64,000 nucleotides of DNA from Chryseobacterium gleum (GCA_945862165.1 CAMAXI010000005.1:124001-188000); one strand, 5' to 3'; shown: positions 25,493 to 34,995, counted from the stretch's first letter. Translations and numbers: made by a program. Notes: generated by a model from the sequence alone, not told the origin.

Positions 25493-27007
25493 TTAATAGT
25501 TTCGACGCTCTCTTCCTAACGTCTTGATTGTCCCAAAAGTGATAAAATAGTTGGTGAAATTTTCACCTTCCACATTCGAGAATCGTACTTTAGGTTCTAT
25601 AAAAATCGACATCTGATTGCTTTGTAGCATTTTAGGAAGTTTAACTAATTCAAAAAATATTTTTTCATAGTTGATTTTTCGGGAGATATACGTCCCTAGT
25701 TGTAAAATGTGGGTGGTTTTACCTTGTCCAATGGTGTTACCAAATTCTTTTGCGTATTTATCGTATGATTGATAAATATCACCGCCATAAGAGGTAGTTT
25801 TTGCAGTTGTAAACCAATCATCCCCTTTTAAATATGCCTGTGCCCAAATCTCAAAGCTCCATTTTTTTCGATGAAATGAAATTTCTTGATAAAGTTCTAG
25901 GAAGTTAGATCCTAAAGGATGTGCAATCGGAAGTCCTTGATTACCCATTACACCCCCAGAAAATTTTTGAGAATAGGTATATGGTCTTACCAGATTTAAT
26001 TCAGTTCGGTAAAATAAGTTTGTAGTTGAATCAATTTGTTTCCATCCTTTAATACCAAGTTGAATACCAAATTTGTTTGCCCACCATTTGTTACGTTTTA
26101 AGATTGCAGAAAGTAGAAAATCGTCAATTAATACTTGTCCATATAACATTGTGTTTTTATGGGTGAAAGAAATATTTAATCCTAATAATACATTGTCACT
26201 AGACCCCATATTGTATTCTTGTGGTCTGTAAAACACCAATGGATTTAGGTACTCAACTTCAAAACCACGATTATATAGGGTATCTTTCATTTGATAAACT
26301 ACATTCTCAAATAAACCGATGTTCCATTTTTTAGTTGGTTTAAAACTTAAATAGTGTGTAGCATTTCCTTTCGGTACAAAATGGGTTCCTTCTTTTTCTC
26401 TCCAAACTTGTTGTATGAAATGATATTCAAATTTTTTAAATTTACCCAAAAGTGAAATGAAAGGAGAAGCAAACCCTTGATTTCCAAAAAACAAGGACCG
26501 ATCTCCCTCTCCAATAAATAACTTATCCAAACCTGCAGATAAGGTTAGGATTCGATTAGGCTTAAAAAGTATTCTCCCTCTTAAATCGCCGTAAATGGAA
26601 TAGGAAGTGACAGGGTTTACTGTTTTTATAGGAGTGTAAAAAAACGATTTTGTCTGAAATGTTGAATTATAAGGAATAGGAGATTGATTTGCTATTCCAA
26701 CGCGATAGTCTAACATGTAGGAAAATCTATCCCGAAAGTTACCATTCAAAGTAAATGTCAAACCATTTTGTAATTTAAAATCGGAAGTATGATTATCAAA
26801 ACCATTAAAAGCGAATTGTATATCTGGCAGTATTCTAAATTGAGTATGGCTACTATCTTTTAGTAACAAAGAATCTATTTGGTAAAATTGTAAGTTCTTT
26901 ACGGTAGTCTGCGTGTTTGAATTCAACCAAAAACGCTCTACTTGCGCAGTTTGTTGCGCATGAACAATTCCTGTTAATAATAATATATATAAAAGTATAA
27001 TCCGCAT
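25493..27007 (-). CDS. outer-membrane beta-barrel protein, paralogue of its upstream neighbour
   Basis: A 504-residue secreted protein (signal peptide MRIILLYILLLTGIVHAQ) with a pattern of amphipathic beta strands. It shares an architecture and local motifs with the next gene at 27007-28581: a GxxDRSLFFGNQG block against GSGYRSLLLSDNS, AHPLGSNFLELY against AHPKGNNFKELF, and a C-terminal strand. The two are tandem paralogues. The layout is reminiscent of Wzi-type capsule assembly or RemB-like barrel proteins of gliding Bacteroidota, but I cannot confirm that from memory alone. It overlaps its neighbour by one base. Confidence 0.7.
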   Translation of the reverse strand: MRIILLYILLLTGIVHAQQTAQVERFWLNSNTQTTVKNLQFYQIDSLLLKDSSHTQFRILPDIQFAFNGFDNHTSDFKLQNGLTFTLNGNFRDRFSYMLDYRVGIANQSPIPYNSTFQTKSFFYTPIKTVNPVTSYSIYGDLRGRILFKPNRILTLSAGLDKLFIGEGDRSLFFGNQGFASPFISLLGKFKKFEYHFIQQVWREKEGTHFVPKGNATHYLSFKPTKKWNIGLFENVVYQMKDTLYNRGFEVEYLNPLVFYRPQEYNMGSSDNVLLGLNISFTHKNTMLYGQVLIDDFLLSAILKRNKWWANKFGIQLGIKGWKQIDSTTNLFYRTELNLVRPYTYSQKFSGGVMGNQGLPIAHPLGSNFLELYQEISFHRKKWSFEIWAQAYLKGDDWFTTAKTTSYGGDIYQSYDKYAKEFGNTIGQGKTTHILQLGTYISRKINYEKIFFELVKLPKMLQSNQMSIFIEPKVRFSNVEGENFTNYFITFGTIKTLGRERRNY

Positions 27008-28581
27008 TAAAAATCAAAATATTCGTTCGTAATTGCTGTTCTTATACCGAGCATCAAACATTGGTAGGTAATATCCATTGAATGGAAATCACTCGCTCTT
27101 CCTTGATAAGACATAAACAATGTTGCATTATATAAATTATTCATACGATATCCCAATTCAAGGTTGTGTAAAATTGTATTTCCTTGTGGATTTGTGTTTT
27201 GTAATGGATCAAGCACAAAAATGGAATTCGAAAGAAATTGTTGCTTTAAATCTCCTCCTTGGGTAAAGTAGAAATTTGTTTTTGCATTTAAATAGAACCT
27301 AGAATAGGTATATCCCAGTTTTATGAATAATTCTTTAAAATTATTTCCTTTTGGATGTGCAGAAGGAAGATTATAATTACTATAAGCTAATTTCGCGCGA
27401 TTTGCAGCATAAAAATGACGTGGTACTTGATTCCATTCGCATTGAATCTGAAAGTTTTTAACACCAAATGCATCAAAACAGTAAAACCCAAGCTGACCAG
27501 CACCTAACCATGTGCTATTAAATTTATCTACGACAAGTTGGCCATACACGCGTACTTTTGTAAATGCAAGATCGACGTTTAACCCTGTAATTCCATTTAG
27601 AATGGATGTATTTCCTAGTATTAGGTCGTTTTGTAATAATGGTAATGGTATTAATTGTCGTGCATCTAATGGGTGCATTAACATAGAATCACCGCGTAAT
27701 TGATTTCCACCAGTGAACAAACTAATAGATATTGATTCTTTTGGTTTGAAGGTTAAGTAGCTTGCCGCAAATAATTTGGTTTCGTAGTTGGATTCTACTG
27801 CCCAAGTCATAGGCTTTCGATACAAATTCAATTGTTTACGATACAACACCTGATAGTCGAAATAACGATTTATCTTCCATTTGAAGCGTAAACTTGGTGC
27901 AATGCTACTATTGTCTGAAAGTAATAAGGAACGGTAGCCAGAACCAATAAAATGTTGATTATTACCAAATTCTACTTGAAATTTCGGACGAAAGTTAATA
28001 TGTATATTTCCAGAGGAAAACGCATAATCATAGCCATTTACTTTAAATGGTTTCGTTCTACTAGCCCCAGGTATCATTGCATTTTGCGTGCTGTAGATAC
28101 CAAATGATTTGATATAGTTTTCTCCTTGTTGGCTAAAATATGCATTTTCATATTCTTGAAAACTTGCTTGATTTTCACAAAAAGAAAAATTAAATCCAAT
28201 TTTATTTAAAATATCTCCCTCTACATAAACACCTCGTGTATTACGATAAACAGGCCAATAGTTAGAGTCTAAAGTTCCAACTCTGCCTTTTGAATAGTTA
28301 ATTAAAGGAGTAATGGAAAGTGTAAAATCTTGTTTCTTTAATTCAATAGGAAAACGCTTGAATAAATAGTTTTCTAAATCGGTGTAAATTGCTGCGGAAT
28401 CTCTATTTAAATGTGCTACATTTAATTGGTTTGCATTAGCAGGAAAAAAAGTTTCTATGGATTTATTTTTTGATAAATAAATAAATTTGTCTTTAAAGTA
28501 AGATTGATTTAATAAAATTCTATTTTGTCCGTAGACAGCAGAAAAACAACAAATAAAAACAATTATAACGCTAAATTTCAT
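27007..28581 (-). CDS. outer-membrane beta-barrel protein, first of a tandem pair
   Basis: A 524-residue secreted protein (signal peptide ending AVYGQ). Strand-rich throughout, with the block GSGYRSLLLSDNSSIAPSLR near residue 215 and AHPKGNNFKELFIKLGYTY near 420 that pair with the following gene. The start overlaps the end of cysQ by four bases and the stop overlaps the next gene by one base, so cysQ and the two barrels form one unit. A capsule- or gliding-related barrel is possible; the function is not established. Confidence 0.7.
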   Translation of the reverse strand: MKFSVIIVFICCFSAVYGQNRILLNQSYFKDKFIYLSKNKSIETFFPANANQLNVAHLNRDSAAIYTDLENYLFKRFPIELKKQDFTLSITPLINYSKGRVGTLDSNYWPVYRNTRGVYVEGDILNKIGFNFSFCENQASFQEYENAYFSQQGENYIKSFGIYSTQNAMIPGASRTKPFKVNGYDYAFSSGNIHINFRPKFQVEFGNNQHFIGSGYRSLLLSDNSSIAPSLRFKWKINRYFDYQVLYRKQLNLYRKPMTWAVESNYETKLFAASYLTFKPKESISISLFTGGNQLRGDSMLMHPLDARQLIPLPLLQNDLILGNTSILNGITGLNVDLAFTKVRVYGQLVVDKFNSTWLGAGQLGFYCFDAFGVKNFQIQCEWNQVPRHFYAANRAKLAYSNYNLPSAHPKGNNFKELFIKLGYTYSRFYLNAKTNFYFTQGGDLKQQFLSNSIFVLDPLQNTNPQGNTILHNLELGYRMNNLYNATLFMSYQGRASDFHSMDITYQCLMLGIRTAITNEYFDF

Positions 28582-29399
28582 ACAATTGCATTGAGTTTAT
28601 AATGAATACTCGCTTTTGTTTGTGCAAGGAAAAAAGGGTTGTAAAGTTCTTCTTTGTTATAGATTAGTGGTTTACCAGTTTGAACATTCACAATGGTTCC
28701 TCCTAAGGCTTCTAAAATCGCTTGACCTGCTGCAATATCCCATTCCATGGTAGGCGCAAAACGCGGATAAATATCTGCATTACCCGCTGCTAAATCGAAA
28801 AACTTTAAAGCGCTTCCTTTTTCTATATAGGTTATTGCGCCATATTTATTTCTTAATTGCTCTACAAATTCAGCGGTTTTTGGAGAATGAAAGCTGCGGG
28901 ATGAAATTAAAACTAAAGGTTGATTTATGACAGAATTCTCCTGTTGCTCTTTCCATCCAGCTATTTTACCAGCTTCGTCAAATAAAGCAATATGTACACC
29001 AGTATCTTTCCCGCCAATTAATATTTTTCGTTGAACAGGGGATACGATAATCCCAAAAACTGGTTTACCATTTACAATGTGTGCGATATTTATTACGAAT
29101 TCCCCGTTTTTTTTGATGAATTCTTTCGTCCCATCTAAAGGATCAACACACCAATTTTCTGTCCAATTTTTTCGGATTGAAAAATCTGTATTTAGGATTT
29201 CTTCCCCAATGATTGGGATATTCGTTTCTTTTAATCGCGAATTAATGAAGTCGGAAGAAGCTTTGTCAGCTTCGGTGACGGGACTTCCATCTGACTTGTT
29301 TTCACTTGTAAAACCAGTATTATAGAATTGCATGACTACAAAAGAAGCGTCAATAGCGGCTTGTATTGCAATAAGATAATTTTTTGGCAATGAATTCAT
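28578..29399 (-). CDS. cysQ: 3'(2'),5'-bisphosphate nucleotidase
   Basis: Mg2+-dependent phosphatase of the inositol monophosphatase superfamily that hydrolyses PAP to AMP, recycling the by-product of sulfate assimilation and sulfotransfer. 273 residues. The metal-binding motifs are GEEIL (near 61), VDPLDGTKEF (near 88, the DPxDGT motif) and WDIAAGQAILEALGG near the C terminus. KSDGSPVTEADKAS is typical of CysQ. The next gene overlaps its stop by four bases. The upstream DUF4249 gene ends 43 bases before its start. Confidence 0.9.
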   Translation of the reverse strand: MNSLPKNYLIAIQAAIDASFVVMQFYNTGFTSENKSDGSPVTEADKASSDFINSRLKETNIPIIGEEILNTDFSIRKNWTENWCVDPLDGTKEFIKKNGEFVINIAHIVNGKPVFGIIVSPVQRKILIGGKDTGVHIALFDEAGKIAGWKEQQENSVINQPLVLISSRSFHSPKTAEFVEQLRNKYGAITYIEKGSALKFFDLAAGNADIYPRFAPTMEWDIAAGQAILEALGGTIVNVQTGKPLIYNKEELYNPFFLAQTKASIHYKLNAIV

Positions 29400-29442
29400 C
29401 TACCAACAAAATTAACAAATAAGAAGAACTATTTAGGTATAT

Positions 29443-30351
29443 CTATTTGTTATTAATCCACTTTTTCCGGGTATAACTCTTTTGAACAGAAAAATAACCC
29501 AATGCACCGTTGGAGAAAATAGGATCTGGATTCGAAGGTGTAGCACTTTGTCTACCACCTTGATTTAATACTAAATTAAATAAATAGCGATATACCTTAT
29601 ACTCAATATTTACAAGTGTTAATTCTATTTCTACAGAGTCTTTTAGTGTAGTAATACCATTCTTTTCAATTTTGAATTTTGGCATTTCATTTACTACTGT
29701 GTCAGGAGAGAATTCATTTAATTCAAATATCGGTTTACGTGTAAAAGTAACCCCATCTAAATTTTGGTCGTCATCTACCAAAATTTTATTGATTTTATCA
29801 CCATCTTTTTTAGCTTTAAACTGATACCAATTCGGTATACCTGCTGGAGTCTCATTTCTTATTGGAGCGATGGAATAGTTATATCTTCCAAATGACTTTT
29901 GTTTAAACACCCCGATCGAGTCTAAAGGAATCGGATGCGTTGGGCAAGTGCTTGAAGCAGAATAAACGATATTATCTACTTTAACGAATAACGCGTATGA
30001 TTTATTTTGCGTTAAAAATCCGGGACGAATTTTCAGTTCATATTTTCCATCCCCTTTGTAATTATTAGGTGTTGATTTGATCGTATCTTTTCCATCAGTC
30101 AAAGTGATACTAGCGTTATCTACTGCCAATCCACTTATTTCAGTGTCAAAATTTACAGTTCGTCGAATATATATATACTGTGTACTACTATCTATTTGAT
30201 TCAAGGAATCCACCTCGATTGCAGCTTCAATGATAATTTTCGGATCATCTTTGTTCAAATCCAAAGTTATTACTTTCTCACAAGAAAAAAGCATTATTAA
30301 TAAGCCAAAAAGTCCTATAAAATAGTGCGTCGAATTCATTTTTAATTTCAT
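29443..30351 (-). CDS. DUF4249 lipoprotein, partner of the second TonB receptor
   Basis: A 302-residue lipoprotein. The frame is open further upstream, but the ATG at 30351 is chosen because it is followed at once by a signal sequence with a lipobox (LIMLFSC) and starts one base past the stop of the receptor gene. VITLDLNKDDPKIIIEAAIE is the typical DUF4249 beginning. The C terminus is basic (KKWINNK). It is paralogous in position and family to 13322-14200. Probably an outer-membrane accessory to the adjacent transporter; the substrate is unknown. Confidence 0.85.
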   Translation of the reverse strand: MKLKMNSTHYFIGLFGLLIMLFSCEKVITLDLNKDDPKIIIEAAIEVDSLNQIDSSTQYIYIRRTVNFDTEISGLAVDNASITLTDGKDTIKSTPNNYKGDGKYELKIRPGFLTQNKSYALFVKVDNIVYSASSTCPTHPIPLDSIGVFKQKSFGRYNYSIAPIRNETPAGIPNWYQFKAKKDGDKINKILVDDDQNLDGVTFTRKPIFELNEFSPDTVVNEMPKFKIEKNGITTLKDSVEIELTLVNIEYKVYRYLFNLVLNQGGRQSATPSNPDPIFSNGALGYFSVQKSYTRKKWINNK

Positions 30352-30352
30352 A

Positions 30353-32674
30353 TTACTTAAATTTAAAGTTGTAGGTAATTGCAGGAATCCATCTAAATAA
30401 AGAGGTTTGAACCGCTTCGGTAATGTTTGGATTTCCTTCTTTTTCTCGGAATGCAATAGTGTATGCGTTTTCTCTTCCGTATGCGTTGTATATGGAGAAA
30501 TTCCAACTGCTCTCATAGGTGTCTGTGTTTTTTCTTATCCAATTTACACCCAAATCTAAACGATGGTAATTTGGCATTCTTCCACCATTTCGTGTGGTAT
30601 ATAAAAATTGAGTTTGACCTTCAATTGTATACTTTCCGGAAGGGAAGGTGACAGCGTTTCCTGTGTAAAAAACAAATAAAGCGGAAATTGATAATTTTGG
30701 TGTTAGATCATAAATAGTTACAACGGATACGTCATGTGTTCTATCTTGTTTAGCATTATACCATGCACCATCATTTATTCCTTCGATTTTTCTTTCAGAT
30801 TTTGATAAACAGTAAGACACCCATCCATTAAACTTCCCCTTCTTTTTCTTCAAAATCATTTCTAAACCATATGCTCTACCTAGACCATAAAGTAATTCTC
30901 CTTCCAAGACTTGATTTGCTTGTGTATTTGCACCATTACGATAATCAATTTGATTTTGTAAATACTTATAGTAAATCTCTGCATTAAATTCGTAGGTGTT
31001 TTCTTTAAAGTTTTTAAACCATCCAAAAGCTACTTGATCCGCTATTTCTGGTTTTGTATTTATCGTAGAACCTAATATTACATCCGTTGGAGAGGAGGTG
31101 GTTGCATTGGATACCAAGTGAATATTTTGTGCATTTCGTGCATAGGCTAGTTTAAAACTTTGATCTTCTCTGTAAGAATAACTCATAGAAAGTCTAGGTT
31201 CAAATACAGGGTAGGTTTTAACGAGTTCATTATTTAGCTTGATTTCAGAACTTTTAACTTTTCCATTTTCATACGTATACATTTCTTGTCCATTACCTAA
31301 TACGGAGAATGTAGAAAGTCTCACACCATAGTTTACAGAGAACTTTTCACTTACCTCCCAGTCGTTTAGAACAAAAAGCGCGCCTTCAAGTGATTTAGCA
31401 GGATTAAGTTGAACAATGCCAGTAGTCACACCTTTTGAACCAATCAACTGTCCCGGAGTGATATTGTGGTTTATAACATTAAAACCAAATTTGATTTTAT
31501 TCTTTGCATTAGCAAAATATTGAAATTCCTGTTTTAAGTTATAATCTAATACCTTCGATTTAATCGTAAAATCTACCTGTTCTGCTGTAATTGCGATTTT
31601 GTAATCGTACGAACTATAAATTACAGAAGTATTTGAGAATAATTTTGGAGATATGATATGGTTCCAACGAACTGTTCCTGTTGCATTTCCCCAATCGATA
31701 CCAAAACTTGATCCGAAGCCTAGCACATCTCTACCAAAATATCCAGAAAGGTATATTTTATCTTTTTGGCTGAATTTATAGTTCAATTTTGTGTTTAAAT
31801 CGTAAAAATAGAGCGTATTATCTTTGAAATCTTTGCTTGCTTTTAAAAACAAATCTGCGTAAGTTCTTCTACCTGTAATCAAGAATGAAGATTTATCTTT
31901 CACTAAAGGTCCTTCGATATTTAATTTAGAAGAAATTAATCCTAATCCTCCACTTACATTATATCGTTGGTTATTTCCCTCATTCATTTTAATATCAAGT
32001 ACAGAAGATAATCTACCACCCAAATTTGCAGGTTGATTTCCTTTGTATAAGGTAGCATCTTTAATGGCATCAGAATTAAATGTAGAGAAAAAACCAAGTA
32101 GGTGAGAAGCATTATATACTGGCGCTTCGTCTAATAAAATTAAATTTTGATCTGAACCTCCACCACGCACATAATATCCGGAATTTCCTTCTCCAGCACT
32201 TTTTACACCAGGTAATAATTGCAGGGTTTTGATGATGTCTTTTTCACCAAATAATACTGGGATTTTTGCAATTGCTTTTGGGTCTAAACGTTCAACCCCC
32301 ATCGTAGAACCGCGCACATTATCTTGTTTATTGATAGTCACTTTCGCAGTTTCCAGTTCTTTTGTTTTTTCAGAAGGAGATTCCATTACAAAATTCAAGG
32401 ATACATTTTCTTTTAAGTCAATCTCTTTTTCTTGGAGTATATACCCAATATAGGTTACAACAAGGATATATTTTCCTTCCGGAATCGTTATAGAGTAAAA
32501 ACCGTATTCATTGGTTGCAACTAAATAGGATTGATCTTTCACTCGCACTTTTACACCAATCAAAGCTTCTCCTTTGTTTTGTTCTGTAATGGTACCACTA
32601 ATTGTGAATTTATTTTGTGCGAAGCTCATTATAGAGATGCTTAACAGCACAAAAAGAACTAAATAACGTTTCAT
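30353..32674 (-). CDS. TonB-dependent receptor with carboxypeptidase-like regulatory domain
   Basis: A 773-residue outer-membrane transporter. A signal peptide (to about residue 19) is followed by a CarboxypepD-regulatory-like domain (FTISGTITEQNKGEALIGVK, then GFYSITIPEGKYIL, about 22-105). Next is the plug (IPVLFGEKDIIKTLQLLPGV, YYVRGGGSDQNLILLDEAPV) and a barrel ending in ITYNFKFK. It is a clear paralogue of the receptor at 14191-16329, and both are followed by a DUF4249 gene. A 135-base AT-rich gap upstream separates it from xseB, so it is likely the first gene of the long minus-strand unit. Confidence 0.9.
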   Translation of the reverse strand: MKRYLVLFVLLSISIMSFAQNKFTISGTITEQNKGEALIGVKVRVKDQSYLVATNEYGFYSITIPEGKYILVVTYIGYILQEKEIDLKENVSLNFVMESPSEKTKELETAKVTINKQDNVRGSTMGVERLDPKAIAKIPVLFGEKDIIKTLQLLPGVKSAGEGNSGYYVRGGGSDQNLILLDEAPVYNASHLLGFFSTFNSDAIKDATLYKGNQPANLGGRLSSVLDIKMNEGNNQRYNVSGGLGLISSKLNIEGPLVKDKSSFLITGRRTYADLFLKASKDFKDNTLYFYDLNTKLNYKFSQKDKIYLSGYFGRDVLGFGSSFGIDWGNATGTVRWNHIISPKLFSNTSVIYSSYDYKIAITAEQVDFTIKSKVLDYNLKQEFQYFANAKNKIKFGFNVINHNITPGQLIGSKGVTTGIVQLNPAKSLEGALFVLNDWEVSEKFSVNYGVRLSTFSVLGNGQEMYTYENGKVKSSEIKLNNELVKTYPVFEPRLSMSYSYREDQSFKLAYARNAQNIHLVSNATTSSPTDVILGSTINTKPEIADQVAFGWFKNFKENTYEFNAEIYYKYLQNQIDYRNGANTQANQVLEGELLYGLGRAYGLEMILKKKKGKFNGWVSYCLSKSERKIEGINDGAWYNAKQDRTHDVSVVTIYDLTPKLSISALFVFYTGNAVTFPSGKYTIEGQTQFLYTTRNGGRMPNYHRLDLGVNWIRKNTDTYESSWNFSIYNAYGRENAYTIAFREKEGNPNITEAVQTSLFRWIPAITYNFKFK

Positions 32675-32788
32675 TTTTAATTTTTTAGGCTAATTTATAT
32701 ATCCTTTTTTAAATCGAAATTTCTTTTTCGATGAATGTCGAATTTTACCCTTTAAGTAAAGGATAATATAAGTCGAATTTGAAATTAG

Positions 32789-32805
32789 TTTAGAATCATT
32801 CTAAA
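32789..32805. repeat. 17-bp palindrome beside the xseB stop codon
   Basis: TTTAGAAT-C-ATTCTAAA is a perfect palindrome with one central base, 4 bases past the xseB stop and 115 bases upstream of the TonB receptor start. Its single-base centre suits a dimeric DNA-binding protein better than an RNA hairpin. A role in controlling the receptor operon is only a possibility. Confidence 0.35.
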
Positions 32806-32808
32806 GAA

Positions 32809-33015
32809 CTATTCGCCATCTAATTCTTTGAGAATTTGATTTACATCTTCTTCTGTACTAGTTAATTTGGATTTACAAATTTTGATTAATTGCGCAGCGC
32901 GTTTTACTTTAATCGATAATTCATCCACGGAAATTCCGCCTTCTTCAATTTCTTGAACGATTAATTGCAATTCTTCAAATGCTGCTGTGTAGGTAATTTC
33001 CTCACTCATTTTCAT
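32809..33015 (-). CDS. xseB: exodeoxyribonuclease VII small subunit
   Basis: A 68-residue helical protein with the family pattern YTAAFEELQLIVQEIEEGGI, then SVDELSIKVKRAAQLIKICK. Several small subunits bind one XseA to form the single-strand DNA exonuclease. The gene overlaps xseA by 14 bases, the normal arrangement, so the two are coupled. Length and sequence are ordinary. Confidence 0.94.
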   Translation of the reverse strand: MKMSEEITYTAAFEELQLIVQEIEEGGISVDELSIKVKRAAQLIKICKSKLTSTEEDVNQILKELDGE

Positions 33016-34459
33016 TATTTTTTAGGTGTGTAACTTCTGCTTCTATGCTTGTATTTAGTGTGATAATTTTCAATTTGTCACCAAGGGAGACTGGATTACT
33101 TTCGGAAACCACTTTCCCTGCAAATAAGGTGATCGAATAACCTCTTTTCAGAACCTGCACTGGATCAACCAAATGTATGTTCCGTTCGATTACTTTTAAT
33201 TTATCCAGCTCTTTATCTATACGTTTAGGAAATGTTTGTTTTAGAAAAATGGATAAGTCTTCGAGGCGGGATTGTTGTGAAAATTGAAAATTAGCATGAT
33301 TTTTTTTGAGTGTCTGTATAGAATGGTTTAATAGGTATTTTTTTTCGTGATGTAGTTTATTTGAACCATGTTTTAATTTTTCTTGCTTACTAAAAAGGTA
33401 TTTTTTTTCTTCGTGAAATCGGATGTTAGAATTTAATTGCAAACTCCTTGATGTATCTTTAAGTTGGTGGTTAAATGCAACTAATAAGTTACTTGTTTCT
33501 CCTTTAAATACGCGAATTTCTTGCGTTAATCCTTCTTGTGCTGTTTTTAAAGTTTGTTTACTCTCCTGTAAAATAATGCGTTGTGCATCTTTAACGGGTA
33601 CTGAAAAATTATGAAATGCTTGGAGTAAAAAATCAGCCAACTCGGTGGGAGTAATCGCATTACGATAAGCAACCATTTCGGATACGGTAGTGTTTGTAGA
33701 ATGTCCAATTCCAGTCAATACCGGCAATGGAAAAGTAGCAATTGCTTTAGCTAATGCATAATTATTGTAACACGAAAGTCCTATTTCTCCACCACCACCA
33801 CGAATGATGGTCACTACATCAAAATGCTGTTTTACTTTTTCGATTTTTTTTAGTTGTGTTTGAATTGCTTCGATTGCCGGGTCGCCATTTAATTGTGCGG
33901 TAAACAACATGAAAAAGTAGTTATATCCCCAGGTATTATTTTTAATAACGCTGTAGAAATCGGAAAGACCTTTACTTGATTCCACCGAAATGACAGCGAT
34001 ACGCTTAGGTAATAATGGAAATGCCAACGCTTTGTTTGCATTAATAATCCCTTCTTTACTTAATTGCTTCAACGTTTCTTCCCGTTCTTTGTGTAATTCC
34101 CCCAATGCAAAAGTTGGATCGATATCTAGGATGTCCAAAGACATGCCATATAAGGGATGAAAGGAAATTTTAACTTGAAAAAGAAGGGTCATACCGTCGC
34201 GCAAAGGTTCCTTTACAATTTCACTGAAATTTTTGGAAATGCGATCGTAGTTTGTTTTCCAAATTTGCCCACGCATATCCGCAACTAATTTACCATCTTC
34301 TTTGTGTACCAGTTCCGGATAACAATGTCCTTTGATGGTGTAGTTGAGTTTGTGCATCTCCGCTTTTACCCAATACAAGCGGTTATAACGTTCTGAAATA
34401 GCCTTTTGGATGGAATTAGCGACTTGCTTTAAAGTATATATTTCGTTTTCTTCCGGCAT
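33002..34459 (-). CDS. xseA: exodeoxyribonuclease VII large subunit
   Basis: Catalytic subunit of exonuclease VII, which degrades single-stranded DNA to short acid-soluble oligonucleotides. 485 residues. It has an N-terminal OB-fold (YTLKQVANSIQKAISERY, LYWVKAEMHKLN), the catalytic domain with VVTIIRGGGGEIGLSCYN and PVLTGIGHSTNTTVSEMV, a long coiled-coil arm (about 290-420), and a C-terminal segment with VLKRGYSITLFAGKVV. The gene diverges from gcvH and is followed by xseB with a 14-base overlap. Confidence 0.94.
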   Translation of the reverse strand: MPEENEIYTLKQVANSIQKAISERYNRLYWVKAEMHKLNYTIKGHCYPELVHKEDGKLVADMRGQIWKTNYDRISKNFSEIVKEPLRDGMTLLFQVKISFHPLYGMSLDILDIDPTFALGELHKEREETLKQLSKEGIINANKALAFPLLPKRIAVISVESSKGLSDFYSVIKNNTWGYNYFFMLFTAQLNGDPAIEAIQTQLKKIEKVKQHFDVVTIIRGGGGEIGLSCYNNYALAKAIATFPLPVLTGIGHSTNTTVSEMVAYRNAITPTELADFLLQAFHNFSVPVKDAQRIILQESKQTLKTAQEGLTQEIRVFKGETSNLLVAFNHQLKDTSRSLQLNSNIRFHEEKKYLFSKQEKLKHGSNKLHHEKKYLLNHSIQTLKKNHANFQFSQQSRLEDLSIFLKQTFPKRIDKELDKLKVIERNIHLVDPVQVLKRGYSITLFAGKVVSESNPVSLGDKLKIITLNTSIEAEVTHLKNNENE

Positions 34460-34518
34460 ACTAAGTAAAGTTATTCATTTTTTTGATAGTCCTATTCAGA
34501 ATACTATCTAAAAAATTA

Positions 34519-34526
34519 TACCTTTG
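34519..34526 (+). promoter_or_regulatory. putative -7 box (TACCTTTG) for gcvH
   Basis: TACCTTTG fits TAnnTTTG and ends 25 bases before the gcvH ATG. It lies inside a longer open frame, which supports starting gcvH at 34552 and not further upstream. Confidence 0.45.
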
Positions 34527-34551
34527 TTTTTTAAATATAAATAGAACAACA

Positions 34552-34929
34552 ATGAGTATTCCAGCAGAATTAAAATACACGAAAGATCACGAGTGGGTTC
34601 GTGTAGAAGGTAATGTAGCTACAGTAGGTATTACAGCATTTGCACAAGGTGAATTAGGTGATATCGTTTATGTAGAGGTTGAAACAGAAGGTGAAGAACT
34701 TGGAAAAGAAGAAATCTTCGGTACTGTTGAAGCAGTTAAAACAGTTTCTGACTTGTATTTACCATTGTCTGGGAAAATTATTGAATTCAATACAGCATTA
34801 GAAGCTACTCCAGAAGTAGTAAATTCTGATCCTTACGGAGATGGTTGGATGATTAAATTGGAATTTTCAGATACTTCTGAATTAGATTCTTTATTGTCAG
34901 CTGCGGATTACGAAGCGTTGATAGGATAA
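34552..34929 (+). CDS. gcvH: glycine cleavage system H protein
   Basis: Lipoyl carrier of the glycine cleavage system, shuttling the aminomethyl group between P, T and L proteins. 125 residues. The ATG at 34552 is chosen because [20 protein letters not shown] is the standard family N terminus; the frame is open 23 codons further upstream but a promoter box lies in that stretch. The lipoylated lysine is K63 in [13 protein letters not shown]. The other glycine cleavage genes are not in the window. A strong terminator follows 66 bases after the stop. Confidence 0.96.
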   Translation: MSIPAELKYTKDHEWVRVEGNVATVGITAFAQGELGDIVYVEVETEGEELGKEEIFGTVEAVKTVSDLYLPLSGKIIEFNTALEATPEVVNSDPYGDGWMIKLEFSDTSELDSLLSAADYEALIG

Positions 34930-34932
34930 GAT

Positions 34933-34962
34933 AAGTGACGAGCGACGAAGCGACGAGTGAAG
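34933..34962. repeat. GC-rich dispersed repeat (GACGAGCGACGAAG units)
   Basis: Just after gcvH, GACGAGCGACGAAG is followed by CGACGAGTGAAG. This is the same word set, in reverse complement, as the repeat at 9401-9430 before the histidine kinase gene. A weaker relative (CTTCGTCACGCTTAACTCGTC) lies near 35868 before paaZ. The origin is unknown. Confidence 0.45.
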
Positions 34963-34995
34963 ATATTACTCGAGGTTTTAGAGTTTTAGACATAC

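Noticed and set aside
30352-30516. Upstream extension of the second DUF4249 gene
   Set aside because: It would run inside the receptor gene and put about 55 residues before the signal sequence and lipobox.
32713-32734. Imperfect hairpin (ATCGAAA / TTTTCGAT) upstream of the second TonB receptor
   Set aside because: Short AT-rich stem with mismatch and no clear terminator or riboswitch context.
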